Source: Lobosporangium transversale
Lineage: Eukaryota > Mortierellomycota > Mortierellomycetes > Mortierellales > Mortierellaceae
DNA length: 64,000 nt
Direction: 5' to 3'
Assembly: GCF_002105155.1 (NCBI RefSeq)
Contig: NW_019029048.1
Location: forward strand, 99,166-163,165
Numbering within the stretch: position 1 is the stretch's first letter; every line of letters starts with the position of its first letter. Made by a program: the position numbers and the translations under genes. Below are positions 38,563-48,561 of this stretch, one piece after another. Under the pieces are notes generated by a model, which made no database searches, had not been told where the DNA came from, and worked only from the letters and a program-made list of their open reading frames with translations.

Positions 38563-38749
38563 AAAATCAAGGTAGTGTTCTAGGGGGATCTAAGGGTGCA
38601 ATAAAGGTATCTTTATTCAGGGGGAACTATGCTACAGAACTAGATAGAAAAGTAGACCTATTTATACTAGTTAATATCCTGTTGCAAGGAATGCTCTAGA
38701 AATATGGGCGAAATACTATGTTGCACAAAATTATTATAGTGATTTCGCT
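38563..38749 (-). mobile_element. 187-bp TGCA-flanked element, copy 2 (inverted)
   Basis: Same element as 38,278-38,464 in opposite orientation, also flanked by TGCA (38,559-38,562 and 38,750-38,753). The 90 bp between the two flanked copies (38,469-38,558) is ordinary LINE coding sequence in the right frame. This shows two separate insertions rather than one foldback transposon. The three differences from copy 1 are all C/T or G/A transitions. Confidence 0.8.
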
Positions 38750-39123
38750 TGCAGAGGCAGACCGGCGAGTGGCGGCAAGCTACCGGCAACAGGTGGAATT
38801 GGCGATTATGGAGCGCCTGGAAAGCTGTAAATTTTTGATGATTGAGGACAGCGGCTAAAGGATGACCTTCGCGCACAACAGACCAAGTAGGGAGTAGAGC
38901 CGTGCCACAGGTCCTCTGGGACCAAGGAAGTCTACTCAATGCTGACGTGGTTTATGGACAGGATGTAGTACTGTGGCAGTATGACGATGCGGCTTCGGTC
39001 GATTATTGGATACCACTTTATTTGCGACCCCAGTAATGGGGCAACCCATTTATAGAGCTAACATCTAAATAAATCCTACATGACCTCGTGGGTCCTTGTT
39101 ATCAAAAAAAAAAAAAAAAAAAA

Positions 39124-39338
39124 GTCGTCCTTAGCTAGAGTCGGCATGCCAGCCTCTGCGGCTTTTCATGGGCATAACAGGGACATTGGAAAGATAGACT
39201 TCGAGTACCGATCACGGTGTACGTTGGTGGAGAAATCATGGATACGAATTGGCTCTTCACAGCCATACCGTACGAACTTTGAGAGCTTTGCTTGTTCTAT
39301 AGTTGAGGACGATAGAATTAATTGTGGGTTCTTGTTAA
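39124..39338 (+). mobile_element. SINE-like element, right half (copy A)
   Basis: The segment beginning GTCGTCCTTAGCTAGAGTCG is strongly similar to 55,905-56,161 read on the minus strand. Both end in GTGGGTTCTTGTTAACA, a variant of the LINE tail. Copy A starts directly after the poly(A) of the truncated LINE and has no tRNA-like head. Its central part (GAAATCATGGATAC..GGCTCTT) also occurs in the 3' untranslated region of the large LINE. It lies 208 bp upstream of the ZFC3H1/Red1-type gene. Confidence 0.7.
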
Positions 39339-39545
39339 CAAGAAAAACGTTAAACAAGGTAATGAGTGGCAAGTCGCGCCGCACCTGAAGGGCTTACGGC
39401 GACTTCATCTTCCATGACGTATTTCAGGCCGCCACTATGCTACTCTCAACGCAACTTAGATTTGTATTATTTTTTTTTGAAAACAACTGATTCATCTCTT
39501 CCAAAGTACCTTCCTCAAATACTTCTAATCCCCATTTTTGATCTC

Positions 39546-42500
39546 ATGTCAAAGACTCCTTTGGATCTGGATGCACTTCGTGCTGCTGTCCTAATGTCTA
39601 GGAAACCAGTTTCTAATCCTAGTCCCGCTAATGAAGCAGCTGATCAACCAAGTAACTTTGTCACCACTACTTCTAATTTTACAGTGGAGAGCAGTATTTC
39701 TAGCAATTCTAATATTTCTCAAGATATCCGAGGTCCCACTAGAAACGTGAAATCGTATAATAATACAGCAAGCAAGTCGCAAGACATGTCATCAGCGACA
39801 AATATAGTAACATCGGGACCGCGGAACTCAGAATGGACTCCAGTGGCTGAAACAGCCGAAACAGCTGTTCCAGCAAGGACAAATCCCAAAGATAAAGAGG
39901 ATGGAGAGATCAGTGATGACGACATCGATAACATCGGCAAGGCTATGAGCGAAACCTTCTCAGATATTCATAAAGGGCCATCATCTGATCACAGTGCAAA
40001 TAACATTGAACGCGGCATCCTGCTAAAGGCAACAACTGGACCATCTCAGCACAATATTAAGTCATGGTCTGTTGAACAGCCTATATCTCAAGAATCATCC
40101 TCCTCCTACCCTATATCGGCTAGTATGAATACACGAAGCAAGAAAAAGAAAGAGGCTGGATTTAACGAAGAGAAGCACAAGGGAGATGTGGACTTCAATG
40201 TCCTTATGGCAGAATACCAACTTCAAAAGGCAAAAACAGACAGCCGGATGAAATCATCGGGGTTTAACCACTCCCAAGCTGCGGATTCAGAAATACCAGG
40301 GCTAGGGCTCATTAGGAATTCTATTCGGTCCATGTCTGAGTCGAGGGCGCAAGATCGTCACCAGCAACGTCTTCCAAATCCAACAAGCCATCCTACTTAT
40401 TCAAGCTATTCTACCCATTCTACTCATTCTACTCATTCGAACCATTCTACCCATGCAAGCCATTCAAATATTTCTAGTCACTCTGGACTTCCAAGGAACC
40501 AACATGGGTCACGGGAAAATACGTAAGGGTCATGAAGCTCTATGATGCATTTTCCGATTGCTTACTTTTACTAACTTTTCCCCTATATTATATTTCTTAT
40601 TCGCTCTGATTCTAGATCAGGGGAATATCCCCGGGAGATGTTATCACGGTCTAAAGACCATCCTTCACAGTCACCTTTAGTTCAAAACACTCAGCATATT
40701 ATTCAACAAAGTCACCCAAGCTCGATTTCTGCGCCTCCAATAACTAATTTACCAGCCCTACCAGGTTCATTTAGTCCGGCACCACAACATCTACCCTCTC
40801 ACCAACGTAAGGATTAACCTTGTTTCATATCGCATATGGAATGGTATCTATGCTATCTATTTTGACTTACTAATTTTACATTTTAATTACTATTTTGATC
40901 TATAGTACTTAGTCAGTCTCACATACTTGTAGCGCAATTGTTGGCTCGTGGTGTCAGTCCAGAGTATCTTTTCCAACACGGTATTGATCCTTCAATTGTT
41001 TACGATGTTTCTACTGGAAGGAACCCCTGGTTGCTACCCAACGCCCCTTCTGAACCAAACCACTCCCTCCGCCTCGATTTTCAATCACCTGTCTCTTTCG
41101 GCCACTCATACTCATCGATTCAGTATCCCCAGCCTTCAATATCCCCTTCGGTGTCACAACTATATAATACGCAGTCTACATTTACGCATCAGTTACCAAG
41201 ACCGACAGAGTATGCTATATTCGATACTATTACTAACCAATCGCATGGAAGGCAGGGTCTGGTCCATCAGCAACCGGTGCAAGGAACCCCGCAGATATCG
41301 AATGTCTCGGCTACGTCAATGGCTATCATAGGTCATGATGCTTCACGAACATTGGATATGATCTTAGCGTTGACGTCTCAAATACTCCCTCCAGGATGGG
41401 ATAGACTGATGACACAGCGAGATGCAAACCCAAGTGTGCCGCCAGTATCTCTAGGTTCTCAAATAGTTACTCCAGCAGGACCTCATAATACTCAAAGCAA
41501 CGCCACAGTACATCCACTTTATGCCTTGAACAATGCTCCTGAGCCGATGCAGGCGATGGGAACAACACCGAACAATGATAGACAGAGGTCATTTGTACAC
41601 CACACCACACTGAGCAACGAACGAGCTGGCCAAACCTCCAATTCACGTAGCTTGTCTGACGAAAATGACGCCAATTTTGCTACAGCAAGACTTAACGATC
41701 TCTCGCTATCCTCGATTCAGCAGCCTTCTCCTCATGCAACGAATATTCCATTTACCTTGCCTGTAACTGGTGGTGGTAACAGCACTGTTTCCACAACTAA
41801 AACAAATACTTCAGATATAAGCTCACGACACACAGCCTCTAATTTGTTGCTATTCAATAAACAGTACCAATATCCATCAACAGCACCATCCAGAGGACCC
41901 TCTAAAGGACAACCAGCCCCACCTCCTCTCCCCCCACCATCGTCGCCATTACCACCGCCCCCACCCCCGCCTCCGCCCTCAACAACCATCATGGATCATC
42001 CTCCTAAAACAAGCATGCCCGGACAGGGGAAGAACCTCGATCCTAATGTCCAGGCAGCACACAATGACAAGAAAGATGTCACTATTCCTGCTGCCACTGA
42101 CTCTAGATCCATTAACTTAAACTCCTACACATCCGAGCTACGCAGGAGCTCGACTTCTTCTTCTCAAGATGCTGAGATGGATATGGATTTGGATTTGGAT
42201 GACGACTCTGGACACCCAACCATTTTAAAAGGAATATGGAGAACAACGGATGAGAGGTCGTCGACACCGCCTGCATCGACAACTTCATTTACTTTAAATG
42301 CTGTAAATACGATAAACACCACAAACTCCATCCATATTGAAAGTGCCTCAAAGCGACCGACTCACATTCGTCTCGATGCAGTGCGAAATTTGCAACCACT
42401 TCAAGTTCAATCAGCACCAGCATCACTGAGTGGAGCTCCCTCGGAGAAGCAGGACGCCAACGGCGCACAGGTCATTTCAAACATGGCACGGACACAACTG

Positions 42501-45500
42501 TTCGGAAAGCGAGTTACTGCGATGGACATGATGACAAAATCTCAACCGCCAGTCCCATTCATTCAAGAGCGTATGCTATCTTATGTAATTGATCTTGATG
42601 ATGAGGATGACGACCATCCTATCGAGAATGGAGTACGAGGAAGGACTATGGACAAGCTCTCTGCACCAACATCTAGAACAGCTTCGACTAGTGGCAGAGA
42701 ACAGCCACGTTCATTGGAAGCTATTCAGCAGGAAATGAAAGAACTAAATGAAAGGATCAAAGCAAAGGAATTAGCCAGACAGGCAGCAGCGTCTGCAATA
42801 TCAACAGCTACAGCAACGGTGAAAACAGCTCCCAACGAGGCAGTTTTGCCGCTCGAAGAATCTTCCGGTCGGTCCTCTAGGGATATGTCCTACATGGATG
42901 AGGATCATGCAACCAACACTCCTCCAGGGCCATCTGTTCACCAAAATACGCAAGAGGAAGCTAGGGAACTAAAGCAGGCGCTGAGCGAACAGACATTACA
43001 TCTGGAGCAGCTCCGCTCAGAGCTCCAAGAATATGAGCAAGAAAAGACTGCTGCATCTACCTCATTGGCTATGGTTACCTCCACTGAGAAAGGAAGTAAT
43101 GGGCCAGAAGCGCTTCGAAAGGTTATCATTGAGGCTGAGGAAAGAGTAATGCTCAAAGTACGTGAGCTTGAGGAAGCTAGACGCCATCTAGAGCAAGCTA
43201 AAGCACAGATCGAGCCATTGCTCTCACAAGACTTGGATGCGGAGGGCATTGAACGTTTCTTGAAGAATCGTATCAGCACCACCGAAGAGAAGTCAGCTGA
43301 ATTAAAAAAATCGATTGTGACACTTCAGCATGATATCATTAAGATGCGAACTCGTCTAATGGTCCTTAATACCGACCCATCCTCCAAAATAATTCAAGTG
43401 CCTGTGAGTAAGCCATCTCAAGTTGTCAGGTCGGACGCAGAAACAAACAACAATATTGGTAATTCCCATTCCCTTACGTATCTATGCATCAGCTCTTTGA
43501 TATATAGCTAGTTGACGTTATATTTACTTGCTGTATATTTTTGACGGTAGCTCAAAAACATGAGAAAGTTATAGGGGCGCCAGAATCCCCTCAATTTGCC
43601 GTTAAGAAACCTCGCGTGCAAGCCCGCGAGGAGCTTTCTGTCCTGGCGAAACGTGTGCAAGAACTGGAGCGAGAGAAAGATTTGTTACAAGCAGCGAAAC
43701 CTCTGGCTTCGAATAACACAGCAAGTCAACCTTCACCTCCCAGCACCAGTGACTCGGCTTTGAAATTGACTTCTAGATCTTGGCCAAAGACTAATGGCTC
43801 TTCCTCAATGTTGTCAGCTTTAATGGCCAAAAAGGGTCCCGTGCCAACACAACAACCTAAAGTCACAAGGGCTTTGCCGACAGCTGAACATAAGCACCCT
43901 CCTCCTGCTGATCTTACTAAACTCGATCATTTTCTTGCACAGAACAAGGTCTTTCCTATACATCCCGTTCTAGACTCTTCTCCCGCCTTGGAGTCTACCA
44001 TGCTATCCTGGAAATCAGCAATGGGGATCAAGAAACTTGTTCTTCAGAATGAATGTCTGATTGAACTAGACCAACTATGCTATCCTTCAGGTCTCATTCA
44101 GTATTTCATTCCCAGCCAACATAATCCATCTCAGATCGAAACTAATGGGACTCCCGACAGCAGAGATCGTGGACACGCTATTTCCTCGAAAAGTCCGTTG
44201 GATTATGTTTCTCCTTTAACCATGTTCCGTTCTTTTCGATTCTCTGACCAGTTTCAAGGAATTGTAAGAGGAGGCTATCGATCATCGACCTTCAGTAATA
44301 AGATTGATCCAAAGAAGCCGATGTGCCTTTATGAACTTTCTGGTGGGTCCTGTAATGACGATTCATGCAAATCACAGCATGAGCGGGATTATCAAATGAC
44401 AGATGAGGACCTGATCATCGATTTGGCTCGCTATGCTGAAGGAAGCACGCCTCATACCCGCCAGCTGTTTGCAGATATGCTGTCGGCCAAACTCGCTCAT
44501 TTGCGAGCATCAGGAATCCATAATACTGATCTTTTGGTCGATTCGATTGTGAAAAACCATCGTGAATTTGTCAAAGATCCTACTCGGGTCATCAACTTTG
44601 GGGAGCGTCTTGCTGAGCCTAATTCCGGAGAAACAGTGAATAGCTTGAGTTCACGAGGAAATTTGGCGTCACGCGGTGAAAACCGTGCTTTGAGTCGTGT
44701 TACAGCAAATTCGAGAGGAATCGACGATAACCCGTTGGATCAGCGCCCAATTGTCATGAGTATTGTTTCGAAAACTCTTTCAGGCCAAGCATCCAAAAAT
44801 AAGCGGTACCATCAGCGGCAGCAGGTGGAGACTTATGAGAAAATGATCATTAATGGTCAATCTAATGAAGCAATTTGGATTGATTACGCAATTGCAGTCC
44901 TGGCAGAAGGCCTAGATGAAGTTGAAGACCGTATTCACAGCGCCCTTGCTATCCTTGCTCGTGGTATTGGAGCTCATCCAACATCAGAAAACCTATGGAG
45001 TCTGTACCTGGATCTCTTTATGCGTGTTGGGACAGATGCAGAGACACGTTGTATGTTTGAAGAAGCTGTACAATATGTTCCAGAAGCTCAGTTGATCTGG
45101 TTTAGGTAAATTCAAAATGAATGCCTGTCGTATTTGAATTTTTTTTTTTTTTTTTTTTTTTTTCGTAGGCACTAATGTTTCCGCAATGGCCATTTGGATT
45201 TTAGATACCATTTATGGGAAAAGGGTCGGGACGAACGGGTCTTTGTACTTGATAGGATGTTAGAACGAGCTTGTCAGGCGCCACGTGAATTGGATGACGA
45301 GACTGCTCGTTCTCGCTTCATACTTGATGTTGTGCTCCAAATCACCAGAAACATGGTTATAGAAAATTTTGTGGAGACGGCCAAAAACTGGATACAAAAC
45401 TTCTTGACATGTAGCTCATGGGAGTCCGTTGTTCCTTCTTCCCTCTCCTATGCACAACTGGATGATGTATGGCGAGAGCAACAGATGATTGGGGATATCG

Positions 45501-47465
45501 GAGGGACTCTTGCGGCTAGGCTGTTGACATCCAAAGATCTTTGTATTCTATGGCTAGTGTTTGTGTATTTAATATGGTTTCACGAGTTACCCGAACAGCT
45601 TTTCTTTGCCTATCCTAATGACTATCTTTCGGATCCCTACCTATTCATGATTCAATGGCCAAACACAGCGGAGCTAGAGCAGGAGAGCGAGCTTCACACT
45701 ATTGTATATGACATTTTTCTGGGTTTAACGCTGTACTTTGTCGATTGCCATGCTCGAGCGTCCTTGGTAGCTATCTTGAAGAATTTTGTAGGATTTCTGA
45801 TGGCACAAGGTCAGGAGCAAGATGAGGTCCTTGAGCTTATTAATCCTTCGAGCTTACCTCACTCGGCTCCCGAGATTAGTGACCTCTTCTGCCAAGTTCA
45901 GATGGTAAGTGTTATCCTTTATTACTGCTCGGGAACTTAGTGTTTTTCATTTTTTACTTTTCCTTCGAGTTGAATGATTCGTTGGACTTGACCTTTTTAT
46001 CATTATTACTATTATTATTTATTCTTTGTGCATGCGTTTTCTTTTAGTATTTTGGTCGAGAAAGCGATATGAAGGATACTTTTATGCGGGCTATCCAGGA
46101 AGTACCAACTCAGCCATATCTCTGGAACAGATATGCACGCCTGTTACCAGTTGAAGCTAAAGCTGGATGCCTTGAGCAGTGTTCTTTTGCATTTTTTATA
46201 ATCGATAACGGGTATCAAACAAACCTTAGCCGCTCAGAATTAGCAATATGTCTCTACAAAAAGCTTTTGGGCCTTGAGCTTCCTTACTCATTTAACCCGC
46301 CCCCCACACGTGTCAGCATCATATTCTGCAGAACGAATGTCTTTTTATGGCTCAATTACTTGTCTTTATTGGCCCTTGGGAAGCAGGACAGTTCGTACTC
46401 ACAGGTTCAATCGGCATTCCTTTCGGCATTGGAAATTCTACCTAAGGAGTCAATTTCTATTATTCAAACAGAGTACGTATGCTATAAATATTCTAAGCAT
46501 GCATTTTTTAAAATTGATCCAGGCTAGTAACTATGATATGGTTTCCTTTCTCATAGGTTCGTAGTGCACTCGATCATGAAAAATCTGGATAGAGCTCCTG
46601 TAATCGGTACATTCGATAGTATCGTTGCTTCAGCCAAGAGCCATATTATTACACTAAGATCAAATCCATATGATCACTCTCTTGAGGACGAAACCAGGGT
46701 CATGCCGTTCACGGACTTTTCACAGGTCAATAAGATTGTGGAATGTGTATGGGGGCGGATCTCAAAGGAGTCGTATGGCCAGTTACGAAATGTTCTTTTA
46801 GATACATTTATTCGAATGTTTCCCGAAAACTTGGATTTGTACTTGAGGTATGCTGGCATGTGTTCCCAGGCTGTCATCGTCTTCTGCCTCTGACTTTAAC
46901 TTAATGCTTACTTCTTTTTTCCGCACAACTTCGTAGATGGGCTGAGGAAGAAGCAGCCGTAGGCAATTTTGATCAATGCCGAAGGGCACTTGTAGCATGC
47001 CTATGTCGGTTCCCTTTGTCATCGATCGTTTGGAAACGGTTTGTTACATTGCAATAATATCAATATAATGGATGTTGATAAAAACGATATAACAAACAGC
47101 TGTAGAAAAATAATGCCAATATCAACTTTATACTCTTTCTCTTTCTCCTTTTTTTAACTTTCTTATCTATAGTTTGATTGCCACGTTTGGGGGCGCAAAT
47201 CCGAAGGAGCGCGAAGCTTTTATTGAAATAGCCAGTGTTATTTCCCCCCTCGCAGCCAAGTTCAGCAGGATGGTAACCATGAAGATTATTAGGAAATAAT
47301 AACGAGCATTAATGAAAAGACTTTTATAGCGCTATCATGGTCTAATCAGCCCTCCCCTCTTTTTTTTAAATTCGTCTATAGCCGACACTTCATATTATGA
47401 CGAATGATCAAATTCAAAATGCTCAGGACGAAGAGTCCAGCAGTGACATGGAATTGGATAACTAA
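39546..47465 (+). CDS. ZFC3H1: ZFC3H1/Red1-family nuclear RNA surveillance protein
   Basis: The family scaffolds complexes that link the Mtr4-type helicase to nuclear RNA decay (PAXT in animals, MTREC in fission yeast). Ten exons fit in phase: 39546-40522, 40616-40806, 40906-43458, 43551-45105, 45205-45904, 46048-46472, 46557-46847, 46937-47038, 47173-47272 and 47382-47465. The total is about 2,325 residues. The N-terminal two-thirds is disordered: Ser/Thr/His repeats near residue 290, a poly-Pro block near 730, acidic runs, and coiled coil at about 995-1,220. The diagnostic CxxxxxxxxCxxxxxCxxxH finger (CLYELSGGSCNDDSCKSQH) is near 1,497-1,517. HAT/TPR-like helical repeats fill about 1,640-2,280 (AIWIDYAIAVLAEG, ENLWSLYLDLFMRV, PYLWNRYARLLP). 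It ends with a short acidic tail (DEESSSDMELDN). Exon 4 ends just before an intron with a T26 run. Confidence 0.88.
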
Positions 47466-48265
47466 GAACTGTCTATTGTGCCCGTCTTTTCGTTGCATTT
47501 ATTGTTTATTTTCAATGACTCGTATTATTATTGTACCTCTTTTACCCTTGAGAAATATCAGTGGACAAGACCAAATCCTCTCTGGCTAAGCTTAGGATGA
47601 AAGTAAGAGGCTGTCGTTAACAGAAAAAACGACATGGGAAGCCTTCATTCAATATACTCGATAAAAAAAACTCTTTGTCTTGATTTAAGGATATAGGGAC
47701 AGGCCATGATTATCCCAAGACGGTCTTTACGATATATATGGCTGATTGCTTCCTCCCCTTGCTACCCCCAGACCTCTTTTTTACATTCTCTTTAGACTTC
47801 TCCAGCATTTACGTTGGCATTTCTTTTTCAACACTGTCCTTATCCCCTTTCCTTGAACGTACAGCATCCCAAGTTGTACAAAACCTTTTAATTATTGAAA
47901 ACCGATGCAAGTACCTCCCTTGCAATCAAAAGTACATTAAACGTAGGGGCGATCAAAAAAAAGAAAAAGAAAAAAAAAAGAGGGATCAGTATTGAGAATG
48001 AAAGAGGAAAAAAGGGGGGTAAAGGCAAGAATTACTTTGTTCAAGCAAGTAGGCAAAAGACGTGATCTATCTTGGGTATTTTTGCAAAGAGTGGTGTGCT
48101 TTCTGCAGAAATACAAGAGCTTGGATACAACTTCGGAAAATAATCAATAATTGGCAATCAGTTTTAACAATGCGGTGGCCGGCATGGAATTTGATATCAG
48201 AATAAATGTTTCAGTTCAAATTACAAAGGTTCAAATATATTTTTGAATTGGATAGAATACCTTGC

Positions 48266-48270
<5 letters not shown>
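47466..48270. other. Intergenic region
   Basis: 0.8-kb spacer between the ZFC3H1-type gene and the LINE tail. It has a purine-rich block near 47,955-48,020 and otherwise mixed AT-rich sequence. No gene or repeat recognised. Confidence 0.5.
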
Positions 48271-48302
<32 letters not shown>

Positions 48303-48338
48303 GGACCCTCAGGGTCATGGGAAGGAAATCATTGCTAC
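48271..48338 (-). mobile_element. Detached LINE tail fragment with its own poly(A)
   Basis: On the minus strand, directly behind the poly(A) of the large LINE, lie 18 nt identical to LINE coding sequence at 48,718-48,735. They are joined to the last 23 nt of the LINE (CCCATGACCCTGAGGGTCCT..) and followed by A27. It looks like an internal deletion product or template jump during reverse transcription. Confidence 0.65.
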
Positions 48339-48561
48339 TTTTTTTTTTTTTTTTTTTTTTTTTTGATAACAAGGACCCTCAGGGTCATGGGATTTATTTT
48401 CTACATTCTATGAACAAAATGCTCCAGAAACTATAGTCAATATACAGCTATTACTGCACAACGACAAGAGCCGCTGTATCCATGATTTCATAAACCCTGA
48501 CCGCCGTGGTTGGTACTCAAAGTCCGCCTTTCCGACGTGGCCTGTTGCGCAACACGACAAA

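Larger units (their letters stand above)
37250..38858 (+). pseudogene. LINE ORF2 C-terminal remnant, interrupted by two insertions
   Basis: The remnant starts within the region between RNase H and the zinc-binding motif and keeps the CxxC..HxxxC motif (CRMCEQEQEDIEHIWRC). The first part runs open from 37250 to 38277. After taking out the two TGCA-flanked insertions (191 bp each including one TGCA), the frame continues through HGRHRRSRGEFF and EADRRVAASYRQ to MERLESCKFLMIEDSG and a stop at 38856-38858. It aligns with the end of the large LINE (DRVRDSYLGK, MERLGGMKFLMTMDSG). There is no other stop or frameshift, so the insertion is not very old or the frame was kept by chance. No RT domain is left; it cannot be functional. 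Confidence 0.85.
37240..39123 (+). mobile_element. 5'-truncated LINE copy ending in poly(A)
   Basis: This is the C-terminal coding part of a LINE related to the large element at 48.3-56.8 kb, followed by a 245-bp 3' untranslated region and A20 (39,104-39,123). The end GGGTCCTTGTTATC plus poly(A) is the same as in the large LINE. The 5' border near 37,240 is where LINE-like coding begins after AT-rich host DNA; the exact base is not certain and I found no target duplication. Truncation from the 5' end is normal for LINE reverse transcription. Two small elements are inserted in its coding part. Confidence 0.85.

Noticed and set aside
38274-38753. A single foldback (palindromic) transposon of 480 bp
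   Set aside because: The spacer is LINE coding sequence in the correct frame and both arms carry their own TGCA flanks, so two insertions explain the data better.
41732-41992. Glycine-rich minus-strand frame
   Set aside because: Complement of the poly-proline block of the ZFC3H1/Red1-type protein.
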